A stretch of DNA of 64,000 nt from Tholera decimalis (Eukaryota > Arthropoda > Insecta > Lepidoptera > Noctuidae). The position numbers and the translations under genes were made by a program. Positions 22,085-34,374 of the stretch are shown one piece after another; positions within the stretch are counted from its first letter, which is position 1; each line of letters opens with the position of its first letter. The stretch spans positions 10,310,001 through 10,374,000 of the forward strand of contig OW964555.2 of assembly GCA_943138885.2 (NCBI GenBank), in the 5' to 3' direction. The notes beneath the pieces were generated by a model. It was not told where the DNA came from. It saw only the letters and a list, made by a program, of their open reading frames with translations, and ran no database searches.

Positions 22085-22190
22085 TTACATGTATTTTTTT
22101 TTTCGTAATTATAAACCAGATGAGGCTGGTGTTTCCTAACTGACTACCCTGTGAAGAAACACCGAAACAAACTCAGAGGTCAACGTCTCT
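22085..22190 (-). repeat. Dispersed repeat, partner of 8.6 kb
   Basis: Reverse complement of 8555-8670; contains ggctggtgtttcctaactga and gaaacaccgaaacaaactca. Confidence 0.5.
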
Positions 22191-23192
22191 TCTGAAGCTT
22201 CTTCATATGAGAACCATGTTTTGTCTCTGCTCTTTTGAGGACAAAAAACATACAGATTCGAGCAGGCCCGTCCAAACAGTGCAATAATTTTGATTTATCT
22301 GTTACCACGTAACTCAACTTTCGTAAAACTTTAAGGAGCTCGAGCGATTTGACGAACAATATTAAAGTAAGGATATTTGGGTAGGCCATATAAAGTACTC
22401 AAACTGCCAGTCATTGAGGTAATCTATTCATAATATTTGTTGTTTGCAACATTCACAATATAGCTTTTGAGAACCATGCAAAAATTATCGTTTGAAGAAA
22501 GAACCACACAGATTTGAGGGGACCCAGTGTAAGCAAAATTTAATGAAATGAAAGTGAACGAAAGTGCGGAAAAAATAATATAATTTATTCAAATTACTGA
22601 GGTATATCTTGCGTTAACAAGTATCAACGGTAAAATATTTATTTGTGATTTTTTATACTTAGATTAGACATTCAGGTCAAGTTTGACGTCGTTCGACGTC
22701 AATGGTCAATATCCAATAGAAGATGTGTATTTCTTACTTTAAATTATTCAATAATTACTGATTTGCGTAATGCGCGAAGTAATACAGCCTTGAGAACTTG
22801 TGAGTTTGTATAAGAGCAAGCCACTTTTCACAGTGAGCTTAATTTTCTGGGCTTTTTCCTGATTCGATTACCTCAATACATCTTTTCTATCCGAAAGGGA
22901 ATTGTTCAGTTTGTTAGGGGCTTTGGCTTTACGTGAACATTAAATATAATTATAAATGACATTCATTTTGAACATTTTGTACCTAAAAGACATGAATTAT
23001 AGTAATTAGGTGGCTACAAAGTCTAAAAATGTGGCACAATAAGCATGTGCAATATTGTACTATTTTGGTCAAAAAGAGTGAATTATGGTTTTTTGTATGA
23101 CTTAAAGTACTATTGGATCACTTTTGATGGGTTAATTACACTCGTTGAGGTAATATAAATGAATATAAAATAAAATAAAAACCTTTCTTTTT

Positions 23193-23749
23193 TCATATTA
23201 ATTTATTCAGAATCATAAACAAGTAATATGTTCTACTTGTGCTTTGTGCGTTTTCCTGAAGTGATGTAGCATTTAATGCCAACATCCAACAAGAATAACA
23301 GACCAAGTTGTGGGTTGCAACCTGCAAACAAAATGATTTTCAATTAAGGACAGTGAACAATGGTTGGTCAGTGGGTATTCCCTGTTTTAGTAAATCATGC
23401 ATTATGAGGCTCACAGTGAGTAATTAGCGACGGGGATCGCGTTTGTTGCAAATCGGATTGAAATAGAAAATGTGCTTACAAGTTGTGGAGCGGTCCATTG
23501 TCGAATTACTGTAAGTACTTCAACGTGCTCCAGACTGCGTCTTCTGCGATGTGTAATATCGGCGCTGCAATTAATGCATCGAATCGGTTCTTCATTCCCA
23601 CTCGAAGTCGAAGGAACGTCCAAGTTCATAGCGGGGTTGTCATTTGTAGCCGGTTCAGAGTCCAAAGTAGAGCTGGGGTCATCGTCAGAAGCAGATTCGG
23701 TGTCCAAGGGTAATGCCGGGTCTTCATTTCGAGAGGTATCGGAGTCCAT
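23193..23749 (-). CDS. Two-exon double-CxxC protein, TE-associated type
   Basis: Exon 1 runs from the ATG at 23749 to 23480 and exon 2 from 23321 to the TGA at 23193-23195, joined by a 158-bp phase-0 intron with CTT|GTAAGC donor and TTTGCAG| acceptor. The product is about 132 residues. An acidic Asp/Ser/Thr-rich N-terminus (residues ~1-50) is followed by CINC, a basic RRRRSL patch, VIRQWTAPQLV and then VCYSCWMLA across the splice. The two CxxC pairs suggest a zinc-binding fold. This CxxC / RRxRxxL / WxxPQ / CxxCW pattern recurs in arthropod ORFs linked to transposons, but I cannot name the family. AATAAA at about 23201-23206 overlaps the final codons and may serve as polyadenylation signal. 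No TIRs were found around it. Confidence 0.55.
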
Positions 23750-23759
23750 TATCAAAGAA

Positions 23760-25040
23760 AATCGGGTTCACAAAAAAGAAGTCGAGAACGAACATTCACA
23801 GTAGGTACACAACGGTAAAGCGAATATTTTTTTTCAAGGACTCATTGTTGACAATGTCAGTGGAGTTGCCATGTACAAATAAAGAAAATAAAATCGATAT
23901 TTTTTTAATCGTATGGGAAACTATTTGCTTGACTAAAACTAAGTATTATTGATTGTTTTTAGTATGTTTAAAGAGAAATAATTATGTATGGGTAGAATCA
24001 CTTAATCTTAGTGTGTTCGTAAGAGAATATTTTATTTATGTATATTTTTAAGTCTGACTGCGGGTATCGATTTTGTATGTTTGAATAAATTATCTAATCG
24101 CATGTTCAGTAATATAGCAACACAGAAATCAATGGCTGAACTCCGTCGTTAAACTTCCTCAGCAAACATACTATTTATTTAATTTATTTTTATATTTACT
24201 TTCTGGCGACCAGACATCAAGGAATATTAATTTTAAATATAATTGTATTTTTCTGTAGATATACTTTTTACAGAACAACTTGTTCAAGCAAGGCCATAAT
24301 AGAACAATTCCCTTTTCATTAAATCTTTGCTGTAAGGACCTTATTAGCAAACTGGGAGTGTAACAGTTATAAAACTCGGGTTCAAAAAGAAAGATTGTTA
24401 TGAATAAAGTGGGCATGGTCTTTAAAAGAAGAGCGTGGTCATATTAAAAAGGAATAAAAGCAATAAGAAAAGTCAATATAAAACCGCAATATCCTGTAAT
24501 TTATTTGAGTTCAATCACAGAATTGTTGCCATCAACCTCATTAGACTGCTTGAAAAGTGTTGTTTGAATTTTTTTGCCGTTTCTTGCGTTCGTGTTTCTG
24601 CAATGACATGCATTTCTTTAGTGCAAATCGCACTCCTGAAACTCCTAGAATATGGACCATGTTCAAAGATAGTGAATAAGTACGCTATCTCTTCACTAAA
24701 CTTAGTTGATTGGTAGAGAATGCATGTAGCTTTAAGCTGCATTTCTACATACGTATGAAGTGTAATAAATAAGGCCGGAGAGTCTATAAACGTGAAACTT
24801 ACTAGTTTGAGCACTTAGTACTCAAATGATATCTCCTAATCAGAGTACAACTGTACCGCACGTACTCTAGTGTATAATTAGTGACACTTCACTTGATTAC
24901 TGTGAGGACTATGACACACAATGAGTTTTCCAGCAACCGAAGGGGAGGGGAGAGGACTGCAGACAAAACCTGACAGACTGTGATGATACTTGTTTAAGTT
25001 TTAGTCTTAATTTAGATAGTGCCGGCAACGGTCGATAACA
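23760..25040. other. Intron between CxxC gene and wake-like 5' exon
   Basis: AT-rich, no further exon or named repeat recognised. Confidence 0.35.
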
Positions 25041-25076
25041 ATGTTAGTTAAGGAAAATAAATATGGAAATACGTAC

Positions 25077-25737
25077 TCAGGAAGGCGGTGGGTGATATCG
25101 GCATTTTCCTGTCTTTTGGCGGGGTGCTGTACACAAAAGCAGGGTTCACGCAGCCGCGTGATTGGTTCGGACACATGTCACTTTCCGAGCCCCTGCGCAC
25201 GCGCTTATGCGACATCAACTCTGCCATTGATTTCGCTGACTCAGATTTTCCCATCCCTTTCAACTTCTTCTTCATCTTGTCATTCTCCGGTGAATGTATG
25301 TGTAGGATAGCCGCTGCTTTCGGTGGTATTGTCTCCGGCACCATAAGGTCCTTAGTCAAAACACTTTTTTGTTTCTTATTAGAAAACAAATCACTGAACT
25401 TCTTTTCCACTTTCTTTGGTCTCTGCGGCTTCAAGCTCAAATCGATGTCTCCACTTTTCTTCCTCTGTTTCGGTGGCTCCGGTTTCCGCTTCGCCATGGC
25501 TGGTGTCTTTGGTTTATACGTCCCCTCGATACCCGTATACGCTACGTTGTAATCCTTCTCCGTCCAAATCTGCTTCGTGAAAAATATTCCGTTGCTTTTG
25601 ATCTTGTCAATATCATCTGTGGTTTCCTCGTCCTTGGACCGCCAGCGGTTGCCGATCAGTCGTAGGGAAGCGCGGACGGATCTGGAGCGTCGTAGGCCAC
25701 TTTGCTCCCTCTTGAATTTATCGAGGAGGGTCTCCAT
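25077..25737 (-). CDS. wake: 5' coding exon of a wide awake/ANKFN1-like gene
   Basis: A 220-codon open frame on the minus strand begins at an ATG at 25737 (METLLDKFKREQ); an in-frame TAG lies 5' of it with no earlier ATG between. It encodes a basic, serine- and lysine-rich N-terminus: RSRSVRASLRLIGNRW at about residues 18-33, then Pro/Lys-rich stretches, and ends near PISPTAFL. The exon is judged to stop at 25077 because CTGA|GTACGT is a plausible donor and a stop follows about 10 codons on. The split is phase 1, which matches the ankyrin exon at 346-424. The basic N-terminus followed by ankyrin repeats resembles the ANKFN1 / Drosophila wide awake family, a modulator of neuronal excitability and sleep timing in flies. 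The identification is from family resemblance; the C-terminal FN3 part lies outside the window. Confidence 0.62.
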
Positions 25738-26230
25738 AGCCCTGCGAGGGGTAGCGGGGCGCACTGGGCCCTGGGCATTGCACGTCACGATCGACTACGC
25801 GCACTCTATTCACTAACGATAGTTACGTGAGTCGCTTCCTTCCCGACGTTCACTCGGAGCGGCGTCGGAGAGTCGAGTGCGGCCTGCAACAACGTGGTAA
25901 TGGTAGGGCTGCTCGCGGAGACCTCGCAGTAGCCCGGCCAGAGCGACGATCGTCTGATAAACTGTTCTCATTTGCACAGTCATTTGATTTGATAAGATAT
26001 GATTGTTTGGCATACGCATTTCACGAGTCAGATTTGTTGTGACGTGAACTCTGAGATAAATTGTAAGGACACAATGATATGTTGATTTGAAATGCTGTGT
26101 ATTGTAAAGGTGCATTGCTTTTACAGTTGGTGGGTATTGATTCTTTCGCAATGTTCGTGCCGCGGCTTCATTTACGACGATGCGGGGCACGCGAGCGGCG
26201 TCGAGTGCCGACAACTGTACCATGATCGAT
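25738..26230 (-). promoter_or_regulatory. GC-rich 5' flank / possible 5' UTR of wake-like gene
   Basis: This stretch upstream of the ATG is much richer in CpG than its surroundings (about 25820-25960 and 26155-26220), as expected of a 5' UTR or promoter. It holds an upstream minus-strand ATG frame, 26223 to 25813 (136 codons, starting MVQLSALDAARVPRIVV), whose first ~30 codons are GC-rich and the rest AT-rich. It could be an upstream ORF, part of an alternative first exon, or chance. A sequence TTGTTGCAG at about 25885-25893 (minus strand) could serve as an acceptor for a 5' UTR intron. Confidence 0.3.
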
Positions 26231-28860
26231 CATTCGTTTAATTTATTGGGCATTGCCATTGAACGAGGCCATGCCTCATAACTACACGAGTTGGAGATAG
26301 TTAGAAGTTAGGTAACTCCTTCGCAAATTATAAGTTTCTCTGCATTTCTGATTGAGGTTTTAGGAACATCGTTTCATTAATGAAAGTACTTTAATCGGGT
26401 TTAATTAACTAGTTTAATTAAAGAGAATCGGTATGTTTCCAAATTATAAAAGTACTACGTGAGGATTAAGATTATTTGTTTCATATTAATTGTTAACTTA
26501 AAGGTACGTACTTATTGAAATGGAAAACATGCAAAGCAATGCATATTTCAACATTGTAAAAAGCGAATTACTGTAAGTAGGTATTATTGAGAATTATTAA
26601 TAACGGTGCTATTTTGATAGGCTCTTAACAACGCGATATTATTGAGTATTTCTGTGAACACTTAAGTCACAGCTATCAACAAGATCTAGAATCTATTTAC
26701 TGTCTCATATTGTTACCGCCTCAATACTTATAAATTATCGTGTCTAAGTTGTTTGAAGTCCTTTATGAATCATAGTTAGAAACTTAATAATGAGACGTAA
26801 GTTGTAGCAATTTAGGAGAGACAGGGCTGCTAGTAACCTGAGACAAAATACTAGCTTATACTAAATAGAACGTAAAATTTGCAATATCAAACACTACTGA
26901 GAACGCAGACCTTGTGACCGTTTAGCAGCTTAGCAAAAATATTTAACCATATAAATATTAGGTACGCATATTTATTTTTAAATAAAAACTACACACAATA
27001 AGAATGTTCTACTTAAACGAAACAGTTTGAAATGAATAAAAAACCAACGACAATTCAAGGAAATCGGAAACGTACGTGCGATTCAGAATAGTCGTAGTAG
27101 TCTTGTTTTGTCTATGGCCATGAAATAGTCGAGTGAAGCTAGGCAACGTTACTATTCTAAATTGCGGGAACGAGCTTTCTGCGGCGAATTTCAGCGGGAA
27201 AACAATCGAACGCTTTCTTGTTTTGTGGAATTCCTGGAAATTAAGTTTTAATTGAACAGTGTTTTTCGTTTTTACTTCTTCAATTTGAATTTATTTATTC
27301 GAATATATTTACGTGTTATCAGTTTTATTTTGTTTTTATTGGTTGTTACACTTTTTCGTTTTTAATTTTTGTAGGAAGTTTACTTAGTAACAAAGACTTT
27401 CATACAACATTATCTTGATATAAAACTTGTGATTTTCGTCCCGTGTTTGTAATATTGTAAGGTGTACAATAAAGTATACTTATACTTAATAAATAAAAAT
27501 AAATAAATGTAAAGAAAAATACACTCTTAGTGTATGTACACAAATTTGCTTTCTTTCAAGATGTAGGTACCTACTAAAAATAATTATTCTCAACACAGAA
27601 ATACCCAGTTTGAAATTATTTACTTTTATTTCAGCCGAATTTACTTTCGCAAAAGTTGGTACAGTCGTTTGCATATCGAAAGTAATATTTATGCAACGAA
27701 AATTACGCTGTCGACTACGATAAGCAGGCGCTATTAAAATATTTTTTTCAGGGACCCACACTTGCGATTAAGCGTACCTACTTTATTTTTTTTTAATTCT
27801 TCTTTTTTTACCAATACCTCTTCATTAGTCTTCGATAGTCTGTCGGCCATACTTCAGCAGATATATTTAAAAAAGGAAACAATTTAATCAAACGATCCCA
27901 CCATTAATAGAATGGAGTACCACTAACTAGACTAACTACTATTATGGAAGTCGTATTAGCAGTCAATTTGTCAACATTGGAATTTATTGAGACTTTATCA
28001 ATGTAATTGATCACGAGTCTTGTTTTAATTAAAGAAGGAACTGGTTGAAAGGCGAGTATTTAATTATAAGTTAATATTACACGTCATTTCTTGTAGTAGC
28101 TGCTAGTCTAAAGTTTCGTACTAACGTAAATAAAAAGTTGAATTTGGTTGTAAAAAGTTTAAGGCTTATACAGACAGACGCGTCGTGATGGTACGCAGTT
28201 TGGTAGATCATCCAACTAAACATTGAAGGAAAAAAATACTTTGGCAATTGCTTTTTATAAATAGAACGCGCGTAGAACAAAAAGTGATTTCGCATTGTCG
28301 CTCTACCCTTGCCTACGGGAGCTTTAACATGTAATGAAATGTAAAAAATAAACACATATTATAAAAGGTCATATAAGTAAGTCTATGAGATTACAATTTA
28401 CCGGTTGTATAATCTGTAGAAGCTGGCTTTTAGTAATACTAGCCAGTTACATTTGTACAGCTACAGATAACAAAAACCGTTGTATGGAAGAAAAAAAAAC
28501 ATAGTAAACACGATAAAGTTTCCGTGTTGATCTACATCGGTTAAATTGTTAACTTTTCTGCAAATAAGTCCACGTAACACTACCACCTTCTTTTTGATAG
28601 AAAAACCTTTAATTTTGAGGTAAATAATGAAAATGTATTGTAGTATAGTGGCACCAATGTAACCACAATATTCAAGTTGGACATTTGTCAAAGTCTATGG
28701 TATAAAAGAGGTTTTGATCGAAATACCGCTTTCAATTCAATTTTGATAATAGATTGTGAATTTTGTGTAATGACTAAGTCGTAAATTTCTACTAAAACCT
28801 CCAGAGAATAAGAATACAGAACTCTACAGAAAACGAAAGCACCGGGTATCATAAAAGAAT
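26231..28860. other. Intergenic or 5' intron, no gene seen
   Basis: AT-rich. The segment about 27420-27480 ends gtgtacaataaagtatactt, resembling the LINE 3' end at about 61005-61030, so it may be a retrotransposon tail. Confidence 0.3.
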
Positions 28861-28861
28861 T

Positions 28862-29475
28862 AAAATTAGCCAAGTGTGAGTCAGATTCGCCCATGAAGGG
28901 TTCCGTAGTAACTCCGCCAAATAACTTTGTTTTTCATAGTGTTTATATGAATTACAAAGTCATACTTGCGGTTTAAGATAATATGCTAAATCTCAAAAAC
29001 TGCTGACCCGATCTCGTTCAAACCAATTTTCGTTGAAAGTTTACATTAAGATCTACAACATAGGTATATTTATTTAAAATTTTTAACTCTATTATTAAGT
29101 ATAGAAGTTAGAGGGGGGGACATTTTACCACTTTGGAAGCATATATCTTTAAACGATTGACTTTATGACAAAGTTGTTTTAGAAATCTCAATGTCATTTT
29201 TAAAGACTTGTCTATAGATACGCATAGGTTTAATAAAAAAAAAAAATATATATTTTCAGTTTCAGGTCCATGTACGGAGCCCCCTTAATTTAAAAAATAA
29301 AATAAAATTGGAAAGCGGTTCACAGAATACATCTACGTACCAAGTTTCACACGTGTAGTCCTAATAGTTTCGGAATAAAATGGCTGTGACATTCTGACGA
29401 ACGGACAGACAGACAGACATGACGAAACTATAAGGGTTCCGTTTTTTGCCATTCGGCTACGGAACCCTAAAAAGC
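28862..29475 (-). mobile_element. Element A copy 1
   Basis: Runs from ttagccaagtgtgagtcaga to ggctacggaaccctaaaaa. Family landmarks: cccatgaagggttccgtagt near the start; ctcaaaaactgctgacccga in the middle; a (CAGA)-type run; and the terminal hairpin agggttccgt/acggaaccct. Non-coding. Other copies: 34717-35450, 38371-39508, 46203-46842 and 57108-57485. Confidence 0.7.
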
Positions 29476-29479
29476 GAAG

Positions 29480-30650
29480 GATCATTTGCTTTCGTCCAGA
29501 AATAATAAATGTTAAAACCATATTGAAAAAAAAAACGGGCACAGGTAACAAATACACCCTTCGTACAAGTGTTCCTATTTCAAAATTCCAAAGATGATAG
29601 CTTTCAAACTTGGAACCAATGTGAAGCTAGTAGTGTGTGTATCAGGTAGCAGGTGCTTCGGTCCCTAATGTAGATAATTGCGTATGCGACCCCTCGTGTT
29701 GATTTCTTTGTTATCTTTTAACATGTTCGGAGTTCCAGGTTTTTTTACATTACATTTTCGGCGTTTGCAGATAAAACTAGGTCCTAAGCTAAGTGTCAGT
29801 GAGTCCGAATTTTAGGGAATCAGTACCATCGTTATTTTTTTTTACCCTTTTGAACTTTGCAACTTAACTTCTAACCAAGGTCGTTGATGCCGAATTTACG
29901 TCATGCATTTGTATTATTTGTGTGAGCGCTTTTAGCTTTTATCGTACCTATTAAATATATATACATTAATTATAACCATAAAGTTTTTTTAAACAATGAT
30001 TAACGTATTCTTTATTTAATTAGGTACTATATTTAGAATTTGAATTTCGAATCTGTTAATTAGAATTTAAACTAAGCAAACGGCTAGTTTTTTTATGAGA
30101 CAATCTTTAAATGTTCACATTAATTTAATGATAAGATAACTTTCTTTTTAAAATTAAGTTGTCATAAGTGCCAACTGCCAACAATATAAGATTAAATCCT
30201 TCATTAGTTACTAAAACCTAACTGAACCAAATAACGCCGTGTACTCTCTACCGTGAAAGCTTGCGTGGTAATTAAAAGCATATGTCTCCGACACACGGCC
30301 ACTTGGGACACATTATATTACAAGGGTCTTATTAAAGGTTTATGCATATGGTAACAATTATAATTAAGGGAACATCAAAGGACATTTTGGAACATTTTGT
30401 CTGGGGATTCGTTAATGGAACTTTATGCTTGTAGAGGCCCTCAGGCCATGGGCCTCATTAGCAAACAAAAAGACCTAAGTAGAGAGAGGACTATGCTTGG
30501 AGATAATTGCTGTGTGGTCAACAGAAATGAAGAGATCAGCGAGGAGCAACAACGTAAAATGAGCAATCTGTAAGCACTATCAGTACACAGGATTATTAGC
30601 TCGAAGAATGAAAGACTGATCATTCAAAAAGGTTTCGGTAAGACTATCAT
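29480..30650. other. AT-rich sequence, no gene seen
   Basis: No recognisable feature. Confidence 0.3.
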
Positions 30651-30654
30651 AGTA

Positions 30655-31185
30655 TATCATAATGTTTTAACGAGATACCGTAGCCCCGGACCATAAGAGC
30701 GCCTTCACACTAGCGTGTGTCCAGCCAGCGTAGGCGTTCGATAAACGTATGCGCAGCGCAGATGCCGCGAAAACGCGGCGCAGGCGTCGCGTTGTTGCGG
30801 CGTTACCTCTGGACTCAATTAAACGCTACGCTAACGCGGCGCAGACTTACACAATTGCGTTGTCGTTTCGGAAATATCATTAACAAAATGGATTCTGACA
30901 AAAACTCTATTGTTGGCTTTGCTTTTAAAAAGTAACGCGGCGCACGCGTCGCGCACCTCCGGCGCTAGCATAGCGTATTCATTTACCCTTGCACTGACGC
31001 TGCGACAACGTGACGCCTGCGCTGCGCGTACATTCATCGAACGCCCACGCTGGACAAATGCTAGTGTAAGGCGCTCTAAGGGCAACTGAAGGAACAGGGT
31101 GGTTTTTATTCAGTAGAAGTCTGACAACCCTTCCGTTCCACCCGGAGCGGGAGAAGTCATTGGAGATTTTCCCAATGGAAAAAAG
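30655..31185 (+). repeat. R1-like 3' region split by a Harbinger MITE
   Basis: 30660-30696 (gagataccgtagccccggac) continues at 31080 (gggcaactgaaggaacaggg), reconstructing the usual R1-like 3' UTR when the 380-bp insert is removed. Confidence 0.7.
30697..31076. mobile_element. PIF/Harbinger-type MITE (380 bp, TAA duplication)
   Basis: Inverted ends gagcgcctt-acactagc continue imperfectly for about 80 bp (second landmark ggcgttcgat) and are GC-rich. Flanks are TAA at 30694-30696 and 31077-31079, the TWA duplication typical of PIF/Harbinger. A tiny frame at about 30888-30935 (MDSDKNSIVGFAFKK) sits in the middle and may be the leftover start of a transposase or accessory ORF. The pre-insertion site is recoverable from the surrounding R1-like UTR. 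Confidence 0.8.
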
Positions 31186-31299
31186 ACCTATTGCTTACCG
31201 TAAGACCCATCAACGAAAGGAGATCCAATTACCTATCCAATCTCCTTGTAGAAAAGCCAGTATAAAAGTAATTCTGGGAGAAGATTGAAAAACCTCATT

Positions 31300-32072
31300 C
31301 TATTTTCAACCGACGACAAAAAGAGGAGGTTATCAATTCGACGCGTATATATATATATATTTTTTAATGTATGATCATCGAGTACTCGAAGACGGCTGAA
31401 CCGATTTGGAAAATTCTTTTTTTGTTCGAATGGGTATACTTCGAAATTGGTACCATTATCACCAAAGTCAGGATCTGATGATGGGATCCTGGAGAAATCG
31501 AGGGAACTCTTCAAATATTATAGGCATACCTATGGCGTTAAGGGTATTTCTTATAGTAACTTGTGCAGTTGCTCTCAAAAAGTACCATTTGGGGAAGTGG
31601 AACTGATGATGAAGACCACAGATGGCCGCCGAAACTACTCAATAATAAGTATTGAGTGGATTGCGATTCGATTACTTGAATATGGATGTTAAGCACTTTA
31701 TGCTCGTCACAATGCATATGGTGATGTAGAGCTGATGGTGAAGTACCAGGAGAACTCCTCAACAATTAACGGCCCAGCATTGGGAAAAGCAATATTTTGT
31801 AAAAGGTTATAAGTAGTTGACATTTAGGCTCTTGTAACTAGGTAAATTAAAAATCATCCAACTAAAAAGAGTGAAATAAAAACTTTTTACCAAAAAATTA
31901 AACCGACTCCCAAAAAACACTGCAAAGTGAAAAATAACTTTAATTTCGGAAGTCGGTGCCAAAAACGAAAAAACAAAACTAAAGACACCGACTACCGAAA
32001 TTAAAGTTATTTTACACTTTGCAGTGTTTTTTGGGAGTCGGTTTAATTTTTTGGTAAAAAGTTTTTATTAAA
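31300..32072 (+). mobile_element. Element C copy 1
   Basis: Starts ttttcaaccgacgacaaaaa and ends with a ~190-bp hairpin (about 31882-32070) whose outer arms are aaaactttttaccaaaaaat and its inverse, with a nested inner pair around ataactttaatttcgg. The body contains gtcaggatctgatgatggga and tggtgatgtagagctgatgg. It is nearly identical to the inverted copy at 36395-37168. Weak open frames in it are conserved between copies only because the copies are young. Confidence 0.75.
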
Positions 32073-32504
32073 CTTTACTTCTTAATTATCGTACACCAAC
32101 GCTACATAAATATGTGGCCAGTAACTATCATTCACACTGAATGCTTATTTCGACATGCATAGAGGTATTTCATAATGACTATAGAGTTATTCACTAAACA
32201 GACAGTTGTCTATGATGAGTGATGACTTCTATATAATTCATCGGCTCTTTGACCGATGTGTCGCAAGCGCATTATTATTTGGTTATCACTTGCAACAGTG
32301 CATGAAGTAATGATATTTAATAGTTTTGTAAGTAACCGGGTGATTATTGTATAGGTTTATAGACATATCTTCAATAAAAACATAACATTATGTACCTTTT
32401 TCAGAGCAATAATAAAAAGAACAAAAAATGTCCTTATGTTCATCATCGCTAGATTCAGTTATAAACTAGAAAGGGGTAGGTACCCTTTCGTATTTCATTT
32501 GGTG
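32073..32504. other. Spacer, no gene seen
   Basis: AT-rich sequence between element C copy 1 and an R1-like fragment. Confidence 0.3.
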
Positions 32505-32680
32505 GCATAATCATTTAATGACTCCTCCAGGTCTGGGTGGAAAAGGAGTGGAGGAAGGGAGTGTCAGACTTCTACTGACTAAAAACCCACCCTGTTCCTT
32601 CAATTTCCTTTACGTTCCGGGGCCGCGGTATCTCGTTAGAAGATTTCCGCAACCCCGGCAGAAACTAGATATCCTTGAAT
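32505..32680 (-). repeat. R1-like LINE 3' UTR fragment
   Basis: Inverted 3' UTR: agacttctactgactaaaaa and ccaccctgttccttcaattt, continuing to ccgcggtatctcgttagaag. Confidence 0.6.
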
Positions 32681-32689
32681 GCACTAATT

Positions 32690-34370
32690 TCTCAATTGCC
32701 TAATTTGTACCTACTTAAATGACTAATACATTGAAAGAGTACGTTCCTAATACATGTATAGTATATATTTTATATAATATATTCCTAGTAGGTATTTATG
32801 TAATATAACTAATATAATCTGCTTAAGTAGGTATAATAGAAACGATTTATTAATGTCTGTCGTGTTGTGCCATTCGACTCTTGCATTTTTAATCTTATTT
32901 TTTTGCGTAATATAGTTGAATAATAAAACGGTTATCCCAAAGAGGTTTTAAAGCAGTCTCACAGTATCGAATAAACAGGCTATTTTACGCGTATTATCTT
33001 TTTCACGTTAAATTAAGACTACAATAGCCGTGTAGTTTATATAACGGACTATCTTTGTCAAAGAAAAAATAGTCAGTTTTTCCATACATTTTGACAAAAA
33101 ATAGACGCATTCACTTATGACAAGATTTCTTTAGTCCATTTGGTAGCTTCTAAAACTCGAATGGTAGGTACTAACGTAATAATGTGTGACAGCTATAATT
33201 TGGAGCCAATTAGTGTTTTCGTGACTATGTAAATAAGGAGTACAAGGCAAAATTAATTATCCTCATTAGCTAATTCTTCTATTTTAAAACAAAACATTGC
33301 AATTTACTGCGCGAATGACTTCATGAACTATTTTTAAATCTAACAAATATACTAAAGTAATAAAATTATAAGGCTTGTGTAATATTAATAGCCTTTTAAA
33401 GTTAAAGTAAATGAGTTTAGCCTGCTTAAAATTAACCAGTCTTGTCACTAAAATTAGTTGATCATTTCTACCTCATGATCATTTGTACCTGTGTACAGCA
33501 CAAAAGAGCAATATTTATAAACAAAAAGTTCCTATAAACCAGAAAAAGTTCCTAATTAAACAAGTGCTGTAGCAAAGCCAAGAGAGCAAATATTTGCAAA
33601 TCCAAGTTCCCACAATCTTACATAAATGTAACAAACCGTGCCCCATGGAACCGAGGTAATTGATAAATTATTCAATAAATATTTCATAGCATCGCCGAGA
33701 GTTACAAACACAACCCCAAAAAGTTAAAATTGCACCTAAATTAATTCCTCCAAAGTTCAGGAAACTACGTAAAAGGATAAATAGGGAGGAGACGACTTAA
33801 TTCACGAGGTTTATCGGCGTCCCCGTGATATTTATAGAAATTGTTGATTTTGTGCATGTACCGGAAGCCGAACTCCGAAGAATACCATTAAAATGGTAAT
33901 TTCAGATGTCAAACGACGGCATCACTCTTAGAAATGACAACTTTGACTTTTTTATATTCCATCGATCTTTTCCGTACCTATTTGAATATAGTTCGCCGCA
34001 GTTTGCACTAACTCAGCAATGGAATACGAAGCTACGTCAATTTTCGAACGCCGCGCCGAGACCGCCAGATGCGATTTTGAAAAGCGAATCCGTATTTCAG
34101 TGTCGTTAAAACGAGTTGAGAACGTTGTGAAGTGCTCATTTCGACAGATGTATTACTTTATCATCAAAATCGAGACTTCGAGATTCAGCTCGTTCTGTTT
34201 CCGTATCGGAAAGAGATACTTGAAGATTGATTATACTTTTAGTTTAATGTTCTGTCTGCCTTTGGGGAATATTCAGGAAGTTCATGATACGGTCCGAAAA
34301 ATATCATATTATTTCATGATGTTTAATAAGTTATTTTCCTGATAGAAACATAATAATTTCTTTTGGGAAT
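32690..34370. other. AT-rich sequence with one unassigned open frame
   Basis: A 107-codon plus-strand frame at 34019-34342 (starting MEYEATSIFERRAETARCDF) overlaps a second one at 33906-34109. Neither resembles a known family, and they are probably chance. Nothing else seen. Confidence 0.3.
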
Positions 34371-34374
34371 TCTT

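Larger units (their letters stand above)
425..25076 (-). other. Putative ~24.65-kb intron of the wake-like gene
   Basis: Inferred from phase compatibility and orientation of the two exons. It contains a hAT element, CR1, R1, Lep1-like and SINE fragments, MITEs, a SWIM zinc-finger exon and a two-exon CxxC gene. An unrecognised small coding exon inside it cannot be excluded. Confidence 0.45.

Noticed and set aside
25088..25552. Long plus-strand frame opposite the wake-like 5' exon
   Set aside because: It is the antisense shadow of the real minus-strand exon; composition and family resemblance favour the minus strand.
31538..31765. Open frame in element C conserved in copy 2 (MLRSSPGTSPSALHHHM)
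   Set aside because: The start is inside a non-coding repeat, the frame is disrupted in other copies, and conservation follows from the recent duplication.
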